Assembly (NCBI GenBank): GCA_030760725.1
Contig: JASWHV010000010.1
Coordinates: 34,849,760-34,913,759 of the forward strand
Direction: 5' to 3'
DNA: 64,000 nucleotides
DNA from: Neostapfia colusana
Taxonomy: Eukaryota; Streptophyta; Magnoliopsida; Poales; Poaceae
Shown here in pieces: positions 45,284 through 56,272 of this stretch (its first letter is position 1; each line of letters starts with the position of its first letter). Both the position numbers and the translations under genes were made by a program. A model generated the notes under the pieces. The model saw nothing but the letters and a program-made list of their open reading frames with translations, had not been told where the DNA came from and made no database searches.

Positions 45284-46455
45284 TGATATGCCCATGCCGC
45301 CCACACCATCAAGTATACCGACTACATCAAGCAAGATGGAACAATCATCAAGTCAAGCTGCACCAGCTCATGTCTTCGATGGACCAATTACTCGTAGCCG
45401 AGCTAAACAGCTACAACAAGAGGTGCACGCGCTACTTTGTGAAATTCCATTTATTAATGAGAATTATATACTTCCTAAATCGTACATGTTTCTATTACTC
45501 AGGTTCACCAAGGAGGATGACAAGGACACGCCGAGACTGAACCAGAGAGGAGAACTACGTCGAACCAGTTCGGCCTGGCAGAACTGTCATGAAGAAACAG
45601 TTATATCTCTTGATTCATAGAAGCTGTGAAGGTCCATGAGCACTTGTGGGAAAGGTGTTGAAGTCATATTTCTAATGCCACTAAGTGCCGAGTGCTTTAG
45701 AGCTCCCAGCTTGGCAGCCGAGTGCTTTTGGTGCAGACTGTTCAGAAGATCAATAGTCAGCCTGATATCCAAGTTTCCATGAGAAACTGTATCACTCTAT
45801 AATATTTCGTGAAGCATGCTACACGTGGTGTGAAAGGTTATCAAATTAGCTTTCCAACGCATCTGGTCCCGTGTCTTTTGGATGTCCCTAGGTGGAGTTA
45901 TGATTAAAACATTGAAGACCACTCAAAAGGCCAGAAGACATGCGGGAAATTGATGACCACTGCATGAATGATCAAGCCAGTTGGCCTTCCACCTTCCCAC
46001 GTGGCCTTTTCAGTTCACATCTATTTTTAGACTAGTTGTTGGCATAAATACCGCTCTTTTTGTAAGTCAAGTGACTTTTTTTGATGAATTAAGATTAATC
46101 CAGTGATATTTGCAGCCGAGCTGCTTGAGTGTCTTACTCAACCCTTGTTCTTCCTTGTTCTTCTTGAACTTGTGGAGAGATCTCTCTGAGATCCACTAAT
46201 TCGTGCTCTGCGGGTTCCAGTACGGCTGCCCCATCTTGTGTGGATTAGCTCCGGTTGTGGTTCTGCGGTCGTTCGGAGATCGAGTCGAAGTCTTCGCGGT
46301 TTCGGTGTCTCTCTTCCCGTCGCTTGGTCGCATCCAACCTTGGTCAGGTATAAAGCTAGTTATCCGCGCTGTTTCTACAGCAAGTTATCTTGTTCTTGAG
46401 CCTCCTGTCGTGAAGATCGGGCCACCCTTCGCCGAACCAAATTCGGTGTATATCA
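45284..46455 (+). repeat. 5' LTR of element F (1172 bp)
   Basis: TGATATGCCC...GTATATCA; the ends form TGATAT/ATATCA. The first 340 bases are an open frame, which in the 3' LTR would encode the end of the polyprotein. A TATA-like CATAAATAC lies near 46043. Confidence 0.88.
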
Positions 46456-46457
46456 TG

Positions 46458-46470
46458 TGGTAATCAGAGC
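46458..46470 (+). other. Primer binding site of F, with an extra base
   Basis: TGGTAATCAGAGC: the initiator tRNA-Met site with one A inserted compared with A, C and E. Confidence 0.65.
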
Positions 46471-46915
46471 TATCGTTGTCACGGTAGGTTCATTTTTTTA
46501 TCACCCACCCTCCCACCCTTTTTCAATCTGTTACAGTTTTCACCATCCACATATTCATCCCTGTGTTTATCTTTTACATATATTTGTTTGTCCTATAGTC
46601 CAAAGCCTAAAAAAAATACCTATAGCCCTTTTGACGGTACTGTTATCTTGTGTTTGTGTTCTTCCAGTTGCTCGTCACCACCGTTTACCTATATCTTTTG
46701 TAATCAGCACCCCTGTTAGTGTTATAAAAAAAAGAGTAAAAAAAAAGAGAGCACAAGGGAAAAGATTCTGAAGAATTTTGTTTTACGGTTGGGTGTTGAA
46801 ATTTTCAGTTTTCATATCCAAATTGGTGGTAATCTTGACAGCAGCAATTTTTTTTATCTTTTGAGCACATCTTTTTCACTTGATTGGCAGTACCGTAGCC
46901 CTCCTTGTTCAGCCA
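46471..46915 (+). other. Leader of F before the solo LTR
   Basis: AT-rich, with T-runs and a purine-rich stretch near 46725-46760; no gene seen. Bases 46911-46915 (AGCCA) are the left target duplication of G1. Confidence 0.7.
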
Positions 46916-49900
46916 TGTCACACCCGGTTTCTCCGATGAACAACCGAGTGAATATCACATGTATGTCAGGATCATTTTCTCATACATGTGATGACAAATA
47001 GTGAAGCATCATTTATTACAAGCCAGGTGTCGAATATAAATAAGTTTTACATAGCATATGTCTCGATGGACGATAATGAGTTCATAACAAGTAAATAAAA
47101 TAGCAGCGGAATATTATTCTTGTGGGCTCCGTCATAGGCGTTGCCCGGGGGACTCCATGAACCTAGAAACCTTCTTCGGGTCCAAAGTCTTGACCATTAA
47201 ACACCACATCATTCTCTTGACCTGAGCAGCAATATAAACCAACAAATATGCAAGGTTGAGTACCGATGGTACTCAGCAAGTGTGGGAAAGTTATGTCATG
47301 CATGGCTAGAACAAGAGGAGGTTGAACTCATGGTTACAGCACTACGCAATTGATACCTATCACCTTAGCTTATTAAGCACCTACATTACTACGCAGGTGA
47401 AATGGTCCCAATTTCCCATCCCATCATCATAATCAAATAACCATAACTCATTTCCAATGTTAAGCTTCCCGCTTAACACCCACAACTTCCAAAGCCGTCA
47501 TCCTCTAATCATGAATAAGTCCAAGCCGCTCTTGACCGTGAGCACGGCTTTCATGACAGTTTTGACTCTGCAGAGTTTGCACCACTGTACCCACATGTAG
47601 TGATTTCATCCCCCGTTGCCGGGTGGACTAAAAGAACCTCCATTATGCCAGTGGCTACGAACCACATTCACACTTCCCAGGTGTGTAGCCAGGAGATCAC
47701 TACGAAGCCTTTACGAAGGGATTCCCGACGAGCATGGGCCCACTGAGGTTTCACCCCTAATAGCATACAAGAGGCTCCAACCCCGCTGCAGTGGCCCCCT
47801 CTTGAGCCTTGCGGTTCATATGGTAGTCCAGCTGACACCTATTCCCCGCACCATCCAACACACCCATACTACGCCGGGGATACACCTAATTAATTGGCCA
47901 AGCTGCCCCATCTCAGCATGTGGTTGGCACGGTAAAGCCAGGTTACATGCTCCGTGAACCGGTCCTTAGGATCTAGGCAAGTACTAAACACAAACCCGAG
48001 TCTCGTGCACCCAGCACCAACCAAAACATCCAACTTGCCTCGATCCCTACCTCTACATAACTCATAATGTCTCATGCAAGAGTAAGGTATACAAGTTGAT
48101 GATATCACTTCCCACTTATCCCATTCTAAGCATGGCTAAGCATAAGTAATATGAATGACATAATGAAACAAGTCCCAACCCAAGCTACAAGGAAAACAAG
48201 GTAATGCAATTCTAGTGAAACTTCCTAGCATGGGTTTTATATTTCAATTGACAATGCAAATAATTCTATCTACACATCCTAGCATAGGATCAAAGTGGTC
48301 AAGGACACTTGCCTTCTTCCTGCTGCTCTTGGAATGGGTAGTCCTGATCTTGGAAAGGGAAGAACTTGCTCTGGAGCAGGTTCTACTCATACCATCACAC
48401 ATAGCAAAAGAAAACAACAATTCATAAGATACAGTTCACACTTCCACTTCATACAAACCACACATTCACACTTATGAAAGCCATTCACATTTCTATGTGT
48501 TGTGGTTACTCTATGTGTGTTGATTTTGGCTTACATGCACTTTTAAACATGTGCATATGATTTCTACTTTTCTTTTCATTTTATGTTTGCCTACTATATA
48601 TGAGTTTCCAATTTAAATAAATTCCTTATATTCAATTGATACACCTTTTAGCTACCAAGAGTGCATGAAAGGTATTTTCCTACTCCAAATACGTCTTCAG
48701 ACCTTCTACCAACCCTAACTAAATTCTTTGGATTTTGGAAACTTCATTTATCCATTTATAGTTATGCATACCTACTTTGTTATATTTTCAGATTTATTTC
48801 CTATGCCTAAATATGAACTTTATTATGAAAATAGTAGGACACCTCATCTAAACAGAATACATTTTGGGTCTAAAATATTAAATAATATATTTTTGAACTT
48901 CTCCTCTGATGTAAACTATTTTATATTTATTTTACTAATTTTCTGAATTATTCTGTACTTAAAATGTGTCCTTATAACTAATAAATGTGAATAATCAATT
49001 AAACATATTTATTTCAGCCAAAAATCTATTTTTACCTCACTCCAAAGTTTTCCATGTACTAGGAAAGTTTTTAATTTGAATTTACAATGTGTTTGTCCCA
49101 TCTTTTAAATTTTAAATACTAATCACATATTCAAATTCCTAAATTTAATATCACATAGGGTCAAAAAGGTAAACTCACCCCACTACAGGGTCTATTATAT
49201 TATTTTAAGAATTTCCAGGAGGCTAACTACACATAACAGAGGGGTTTCCCTAATTTTTATTAAGTCCAGGGGCTAAAACTGATTTTTAAATGAATTTACA
49301 TGATTTTCTGAAGTTCCAGGGGCTAGATCAGAAGTTTCTGGGGCTAGCTCTTATTTTCCGAGAACCCTAGGGGGTAGCGCGTAAGAATTCCGGCCTTTAC
49401 GACGCGGGGCTGACGTGGACCGTCCGATTTAAAACAGACGGCTGAGATTATAACGTCGAACCGGTACGCGGGGATTTAAATTCTACCGTGCGATTTAAAA
49501 TAGACGGCGTACAAGCGGCCACGTCGCTCTGATCGAGCGCGGGCGGCGCTGTCCGACGGCGCACGGCGGCAGGAGGCGGCGATCTCGCCGGAGAGTTTCG
49601 GATCTTCGTCAATTCTTCCTAGAACTGTGATTTTATGGCATAGATCGGTAGAGGGGAGGTCGGGGATCTCACCTCGGGGGTTTTCTTGAGCTCGGAGGTC
49701 CTGGAAAGCGGTCGGCGACGAGGTCCGAGGTGAATTCACGGCGAGGCTTGTCGGCGCTGTGTTTGAAGCGCAAACCACCGAGTTTTCTGCACCTGCGCGG
49801 TTCCCCGGAGGCGGTGGATCATGATCAGCGCGTTAGATGAGAAATCCCGAGCGAAGATCGAGCGAAATTGGCCGGAGAAGCTCGGGTTCTCACCGGGAGG

Positions 49901-50349
49901 AAAAACGGCGGATCGTGGGGGAAAAACGGGACTATGCCAGGGTTTTTATAGACGGGGGAGGGCGGCGTGTTAGTTTAGATCGAGTTGAAGTCCTCCGGAA
50001 CCAGAATTCGGCTGGGAACGCGTGGTTTTCCGGGTTAATTTCGATCGGGTGCGCGCGCGGAGGAGTCCCGGGTTCGGACGAGCGGAAGGTCGGGGATGAC
50101 AGGTGGGTCCCGCCTGTCTGCGAGAGGTGCGCGGGCGCACGGCTGCGGGCTGGCACGGGGTTTGGGTGGGCCGGCTGGTGGGTTTCGGCCCACTTGCCGG
50201 GAAGGTTTATTTTTTCTTTTTCTTTTTTTCTTTTTCATTTCTGTTTTGAGTTTAATTTGAATTCCAGTTTGAATTTGAATTTTTGCAACACATGCAATAC
50301 GTCCAAAAATTTTTAAATTCCCCTCTTAACAGGATTTTGTGGTGTTACA
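46916..50349 (-). mobile_element. Solo LTR G1 (H family)
   Basis: A single 3434-bp LTR, plus-strand ends TGTCACACCC and GGTGTTACA. It is closely related to 56273-59699. AGCCA flanks both sides (46911-46915 and 50350-50354), a perfect target duplication, and there is no interior, so it is a solo LTR left by LTR-LTR recombination. Orientation follows H, whose polypurine tract shows the family reads on the minus strand. A minus-strand TATAAAAA box is at 49943-49950. Confidence 0.93.
47163..48382 (-). CDS. Candidate spliced ORF inside solo LTR G1 (two exons)
   Basis: Exon 1 is 48382-48313 (70 nt) and exon 2 is 47221-47163 (59 nt). Exon 1 follows GAGTAG (in-frame TAG) and ends GAAGAAG before GCAAGT, a perfect GC-type donor. 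Exon 2 follows GCTGCTCAG and ends TTC TAG. The intron is 1091 bp and phase 1. Exon 1 is Gln/Phe/Asp-rich with EQQEE at its end; exon 2 has DVVFNGQDFGPEE. The architecture matches A and C/E although the nucleotide sequence does not. H carries a version with a frameshifted exon 1. Confidence 0.42.
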
Positions 50350-50561
50350 AGCCACCTATAGCTCCACCGAAAACCTGAACCGGGACTTTCGATTTGTACT
50401 CCTTAGGGCCTCTTTACCACCTCCGTTAAAGCTGTCACACCAGCACCATCACAGTTCTTGAGATCAGGCAAGAACTTGGGTAAGTAAGAGGTGAGATCGC
50501 GTGTGTCCACATATATATATATATACATATATATATATTTCTTTTTCTTGCTGCTCTTAAC
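50350..50561 (+). other. Leader of F after the solo LTR
   Basis: Resumes with the duplicated AGCCA. It contains a TA-rich microsatellite near 50508-50540 and no gene. Confidence 0.7.
50508..50540. repeat. TA-dinucleotide microsatellite
   Basis: Two runs of TA repeats separated by a CA step, just upstream of the F gag. Confidence 0.85.
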
Positions 50562-52015
50562 ATGGCAGACTCAAATTAAAGTGTTCATGGTGGACACCAT
50601 GGTGATAGGGCACCCCCTGTCTCACGGGATGAGATGTGTCGCATGGCTGATTCACTCATGGAGGCCATGGGCAGGCTCCTCGATGTGCGTCTTCCCGTGG
50701 CTGGAGGACGTCGAGCATGTCGTGATCAAGAGGACCGTCATCGAGAGGAGTCCGGCAATGAGAACTCTGGTTTCGGCCATGGATTCAATCGCTTCGGAGA
50801 TGGCCCTGACGGATCTGGTGGTGGTCGCCATGCTGATTTTAATAATTACCATGGTGGGCATCGCGCACATAGGTGCAATGCTGATGGTCGCCGCGTGCAT
50901 TTTGAAGACGAAGAGTTTGAAGATCAAGATAATGAAGAAGGATCTCATGATGATGAAAATCCTTTCGGTCAAGGTGGCAGGTTTGATCGGCGTCATCATC
51001 GCCGGCCTGCTGATTTTGAAGAAAGGGAAGACCATCGTGGTCGACGTCCTCATGACAACCCAGATAACATCGCTCGTGTCAAGTTGAGTATTCCAAAGTT
51101 TACTGGAAAGTAGAATCCTGATGAATTTCTTGAAAGGCTGAGCAGTGTGATCAAATATTTCGAGTGCATAATCTTTCGGCTCAGCGCCGTGTGAATCTTG
51201 CTTTGGTGGAACTCTCTGGATACGCTCTCACTTGGTGGAACCAAGTGCAGGAGAATCAACGTGATTTGGGACGCGGATATTTCAATACATGGGAGGAGAT
51301 GAAGCAAGTGATGAGAAGGCGATTAGTGCCATCTAGCTATCAGCGTAATCTCAGGAACCGATTGCAAATGTTAAAGCATGGGAAGAGATCAGTTGATGAG
51401 TATTTCAAGGAAATGGAGCTACTGTTGGTGCGGGCTGGAATAAGAGAAGATGCAGAGTCAACAATGGCAAGATTTCTAGGAGGTCTTAATGAAGAAATTT
51501 CTGGTTTTGTGGAGATGTTTCCATATCGTACATTGCAGGATCTTGTTGATCAAGATATGCGAACAGAGAAGAAGATTCAGCAAGAGTCACGTGGAAAATC
51601 TTATGGCAGTTATTCTATTGCTGCCCCATGGCGCAAACAGCAGTCAAGTACTTCCTATGGTGGTGGACGATCTCAAGGGGCTGCAGCCAAGTCTTCTCAA
51701 TCATTTGTTCCATCGAAGATGACAGCCTCCACCGCGTCATCACCAACAACTCAGCACCGACCCGCTGCAAGTTCAGCAGCTCACAGCAATGTCTCGGGAG
51801 CTACATCTTCTTCTCGAAACAGAGAAATTGTATGCCATAAATGCCACGGCCATGGGCACATTGCTGCCAAATGCCCAAGTAAGAGGGCCATGTTGTTGAA
51901 TGAGAAAGGTGAATGGGAATCCGAGAGTGATACGGAAGATGCTGGACTGATATGTGATGAAGAAATTGAGGAGGAAGGGAATGAGATCCAGCCTGAAGAA
52001 GGAGAACATAATTGA
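50562..52015 (+). pseudogene. gag: Broken gag of F
   Basis: Starts at ATG 50562 (MADSN) followed at once by TAA at 50577. Then come a His/Asp/Arg-rich N-terminal region from 50580, TAG at 51111-51113, a frameshift before about 51163, and the Gag core (YALTWWNQVQ, RRLVPSSYQRNLRNRL). A CCHC knuckle CHKCHGHGHIAAKC lies near 51830-51875, followed by an acidic tail. TGA at 52013-52015 ends it, and another in-frame TGA at 52028-52030 separates it from pol, which is in the same frame. The lineage normally makes one continuous polyprotein, so these are disabling changes. Confidence 0.85.
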
Positions 52016-52030
52016 TTTATTTCTCTATGA

Positions 52031-55000
52031 GTGCTTAGTGTAACAGCAGAAAAGGAAGACAACGGGCAGCGACATAATTTGTTCCATACCCGTGGACTAA
52101 TCAAAGATAAGGTGTGTCGCATCATCGTTGATAATGGCAGCTGCAACAATATTGCTAGCCAAGAATTGGTGGACAGATTGGGACTGAAACCACGGCGTCA
52201 TCCTAATCCATACAAGATGCAGTGGCTTAATAATTGTGGTGCACTATGTGTCAGTCATATTGTGACTGTACCATTCTCTTTTGGTGAATACAATGATCAT
52301 GTGGAGTGCGACGTGGTGCCTATGCAAGCCTGTCAGCTTCTGCTCAGTCGACCATGTCTATATGATCGTGATGTCCAGATTTTTGGAAGGACCAACAAGC
52401 TGTCTTTTGTGTACAAAGGAGAGCAAATTTCCTTGCTTCCTTTGACACCGGAAGAAATTTTGAAGGATGATATCAGGAAGAAACAGCACGAGAGCGAGCA
52501 CAACTTGCGAGTGAGCCACAAAAATAGTAAGGAAGAGTGTCCACAGCCAAATCAAACCCCACAGCTGCAAGGAACCCAGAAACCGGGAAAAGAGGGTTTA
52601 GTAATGATGGCTAGGAAGGGGGATATCAAAGCATTGAGTGAACCCAATGCCATGTTCTTTGTACTTATGTACAAGGACACTTTTCTTTCTACTAATGCCT
52701 TACCCTCTACCCTGACGAGTACTCTTTTGAATGTCTTGCAGGAATATGAAGATGTCTTTCTGGACGAAGTACCACCAGGACTGCCACCTAAGAGAGGGAT
52801 CGAGCAACAAATTGACTTGGTTCCTGGTGCGTCACTTCCGAACAGGGCTGCATACCGCACCAACCCAGAGGAGACAAAAGAAATTCAGCGACAAGTAGAG
52901 GAATTGATGAAAAAAGGGTATGTACAGGAAAGTCTTTCCCCTTGTGCTGTCCCTGTCCTTTTAGTGCCTAAGAAAGATGGGTCTTGGAGACTGTGTGTGG
53001 ATTGCCGCGCAATTAACAACATCACAGTAAGATATAGGCATCCCATTCCTCGCTTAGATGATATGCTTTATGAACTTAGTGGTGCTAATTTTTTCACTAA
53101 AATTGATTTAAGAAGTGGCTATCATCAGATTCGTATGAAAGAAGGAGATGAGTGGAAAACAGCCTTTAAAACAAAATTTGGATTGTATGAATGGTTAGTG
53201 ATGCCTTTCGGTTTAACCAATGCACCTAGTACATTTATGCGATTAATGAATCATGTGCTTAGAACTTTCATTGGTAAATTTGTTGTGGTTTATTTTGATG
53301 ACATCCTAATCTACAGCAAGACTCTTAAAGAACACGTTGCACATATCCAGAGCGTGCTTGCTGTCCTGCGTAAACAAAAATTGTACGCTAACCTTGAGAA
53401 GTACACCTTCTGCACCGACAAGATAGTTTTCCTTGGTTTTGTTGTTTCAGGACAAGGCGTGGAGGTGGATGCTGAGAAAGTCAAGGCTGTACACGAATGG
53501 ACGCCTCCACAGAACGTGAGCCAAGTGAGAAGCTTCCTTGGACTTGTTGCTTTCTACCGGCGCTTCGTGAAAGATTTCAGCACGATCGCTGCTCCAATCA
53601 ATGAGCTGACCAAGAAAGACGTACCTTTCAAATGGGGAGAAGCACAACAAAAGGCTTTTGAAGAATTAAAGAAGAAGCTCACAACATCCCCAGTCCTTGC
53701 ACTTCCTGATTTCAACAAGACATTTGAAATTGAATGTGATGCAAGTGGAGTTGGGATTGGAGGCGTGCTGATGCAAGAAAAGAGACCAATTGCATTCTTC
53801 AGTGAAAAGCTAAGTGGTCCGAGTTTGAATTATTCAGTTTATGACAAAGAATTATATGCTCTCGTTCGGAGTTTGGAAACTTAAAACACTACCTTTATCC
53901 TAAAGAATTTATATTACATTCAGATCATGAATCATTGAAACATATTAAGGGACAACTAAAACTGAATAAACGACATGCTAAGTGGAGTGAATTTATTGAG
54001 TCCTTTCCTTATATTGTCAAATATAAGAAAGGTCAAGACAATATTGTAGCTGATGCTTTATCTCGACGTCATGCTTTGCTCACACAACTTGATGCTAAAA
54101 TTCTCGGATTGGAAAGTATAAAGGAATTATATGCCACTGATTCGTACTTTGCTGAACCATATGCCAAGTGCCGTAATGGCAAAGGATGGGAAAAGTATCA
54201 TGTGCATGATGGATTTTTATTTCGCACTAACAAACTTTGTATTCCAGATTGCTCTGTTCGACTTTTAATCGTGCAGGAAGCTCATGCAGGTGGACTTATG
54301 GGCCATTTTGGAGCCAAGAAGACGGAGCAAGTGCTGGCCGACCATTTCTTTTGGCCAAAAATGCGACAAGATGTAGAGAGACATGTTCTTCGCTGCGAAA
54401 ACTGCCACAAAGCTAAGTCTCGTCTGAACCCTCATGGTTTATATACTCCTCTTCCTATTCCTAATGCACCTTGGGAGGACATTTCAATGGATTTTGTTCT
54501 TGGGTTACCACGGACCAAAAGGGGAAGGGATTCAATTTTTGTCGTGGTTGATCGTTTGAGCAAAATGGCACATTTTATTCCTTGCCACAAGAGCGACGAT
54601 GCTTCCCATATTGCTGAATTATTTTTCAGGGAAATCGTGCGACTACATGGAATGCCACGTACCATTGTGTCGGATCGTGACACCAAGTTCTTGAGCTACT
54701 TCTTGAAGACATTGTGGGGCAAACTTGGGACAAGACTGTTGTTCTCCACAACATGTCATCCGCAAACGGACGGCCAAACTGAAGTTGTGAATCGAACACT
54801 ATCAATGTTGCTCTGAGCTGTCCTTAAGAAGAACCTGAAACTATGGGAAGAAAGCTTGCCACATGTTGAGTTTGCATACAATAGGGCAGTACACTCGACC
54901 ACTAGATTTTGTCCATTTGAAATTGTATATGGATTCACACCCACTGCTCCCATAGATCTTTTGTCTTTACCCATGCAGGAACGTGTGAACTTCGATGCAA

Positions 55001-55353
55001 GAAAGCGAGCTGAATTTGTCAAGAACATTCATGATAGGGCTCGGGCCAATATTGAAAAGATGACCAAGAAGTATGAGAAGCACGCTAACAAGGGTCGCAG
55101 GAAGGTGTTGTTCAAAGCAGGGGACTTGGTTTGGGTGCACCTTCGAAAGGATCGTTTTCCAGAGCTGCGCAAGAGCAAGTTGCAACCCCGGGCTGACGGA
55201 CCATTCAAAGTTCTACGCAAGATCAACGACAACGCTTATGAAATTGATCTGCCAAGTACTTATGGTGGGAGTACCCGTTTCAATGTGTCCGACCTCTCTC
55301 CATTCTTTGGATTGGAAGAGTCGAGGACGAATCTTTTTCAAGAGGGGGGAGGA
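52031..55353 (+). pseudogene. pol: Broken pol of F
   Basis: The protease carries DNGS instead of DSG/DTG. RT runs from PNRAAYR with MPFGLTNAPSTF and YFDDILIYSK; then RNase H (ECDASGVGIGG). A 2-base loss near 53881 makes TAA and shifts the frame. The frame resumes with the RNase H end, HHCC finger (HAGGLMGHFG, CENCHKAK) and integrase core (SDRDTKF, DGQTEVVNRTL). TGA at 54814-54816 interrupts the region where related elements have Arg. The C-terminal integrase region ends at the LTR, where a further frameshift separates it from the tail encoded in the 3' LTR. The order and motifs fit a CRM-like chromovirus without a canonical chromodomain. Confidence 0.88.
55340..55353 (+). other. Polypurine tract of F
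   Basis: AAGAGGGGGGAGGA directly before TGATATGCCC of the 3' LTR. Confidence 0.85.
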
Positions 55354-55956
55354 TGATATGCCCACGCCGACCACACCATCAAGTATACCGACTACATCAA
55401 GCAAGATGGAACAATCATCAAGTCAAGCTGCACCAGCTCATGTCTTCGATGGACCAATTACTCGTAGCCGAGCTAAACAGCTACAACAAGAGGTGCACAC
55501 GCTACTTTGTGAAATTCCATTTATTAATGAGAATTATATACTTCCTAAATCGTACATGTTTCTATTACTCAGGTTCACCAAGGAGGATGACAAGGACACG
55601 GCGAGACTGAACCAGAGAGGAGAACTACGTCGAACCAGTTCGGCCTGGCAGAACTGTCATGAAGAAACAGTCATATCTCTTGATTCATAGAAGATGTGAA
55701 GGTCCATGAGTACCTGTTGGAAAGGTGTTGAAGTCAACTTTCTAATGCCACTAAGTGCCGAGTGCTTTAGAGCTCCCAGCTCGGCAGCCGAGTGCTTTTG
55801 GTGCAGACTGTTCAGAAGATCAATAGTCAGCCTGATATCCAAGTTTCCGTGAGAAACTGTATCACTCTACAATATTTCGTGAAGCATGCTACACATGGTG
55901 TGAAAGGTTATCGAATTAGCTTTCCAACGCATCTGGTCCCGTGTCTTTTGGATGTC
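55354..55956 (+). repeat. 3' LTR of element F (first 603 bp)
   Basis: Matches 45284 onward with roughly 20 differences. It is cut after GGATGTC by LTR I, and the remainder is right of the window. Its first part is an open frame to TAG near 55690, probably the old polyprotein tail (GPITRSRAKQLQQEV). Confidence 0.88.
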
Positions 55957-56272
55957 TGTCGGTACCCTCAATACCGGATACCCCCGCGCACAGGGTGAAA
56001 CCGCCTAAGGACCCCTCCCCCTCCGCAGGGGCGAGCACCGAAGGCACCACGTGTCCGGCAGGGCCGGAGCTCTCCTCTCCTCAGAGGATAGCTCCGGGCC
56101 TGCCACGTGGTCCAGAAGGCCGGACCTTGCCCCCTCCGCTGGGGCAAGCTCCGAAGGAGACACATGTCCAGTAGGGCCAGAGCTTCCCTCCCCTCGGAGG
56201 ATAGCTCCGGGCCTGCCACGCGGCCTAGAAGGCCGGACCTCGCCCCCTCCGCCGGGGCGAGCTCCGAAGGAG
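55957..56272 (+). mobile_element. Partial LTR I, B-like family
   Basis: Starts TGTCGGTACC, the same terminus as the B LTRs read on their own strand, and carries G-box repeat units (CCACGTGTCC near 56047, CCACGTGG near 56103, decayed forms after). It is interrupted at 56272 by element H; the rest of I lies right of the window. Confidence 0.7.

Larger units (their letters stand above)
45284..55956 (+). mobile_element. Element F: decayed CRM-like chromovirus
   Basis: 5' LTR 45284-46455, leader split by solo LTR G1, broken gag and pol, polypurine tract, and 3' LTR 55354-55956, which is cut by LTR I. RT motifs (LPNRAAYRTNPEE, YFDDILIYSK) and a polyprotein tail running into the 3' LTR (GPITRSRAKQLQQEV) resemble the CRM lineage. 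The left flank ATCAA (45279-45283) has no partner in the window. LTR divergence is roughly 3% over the shared 600 bp, much older than C or E. Confidence 0.75.

Noticed and set aside
47600..47960. 113-codon plus-strand frame in G1, also at 56964-57305 in H
   Set aside because: It lies in the predicted LTR intron on the opposite strand to the element, and conservation is only that of the shared LTR.
50491..51087. 198-codon frame overlapping the F gag N-terminus
   Set aside because: It is another frame of the His/Asp/Arg-rich gag coding sequence, which has the recognisable Gag features.
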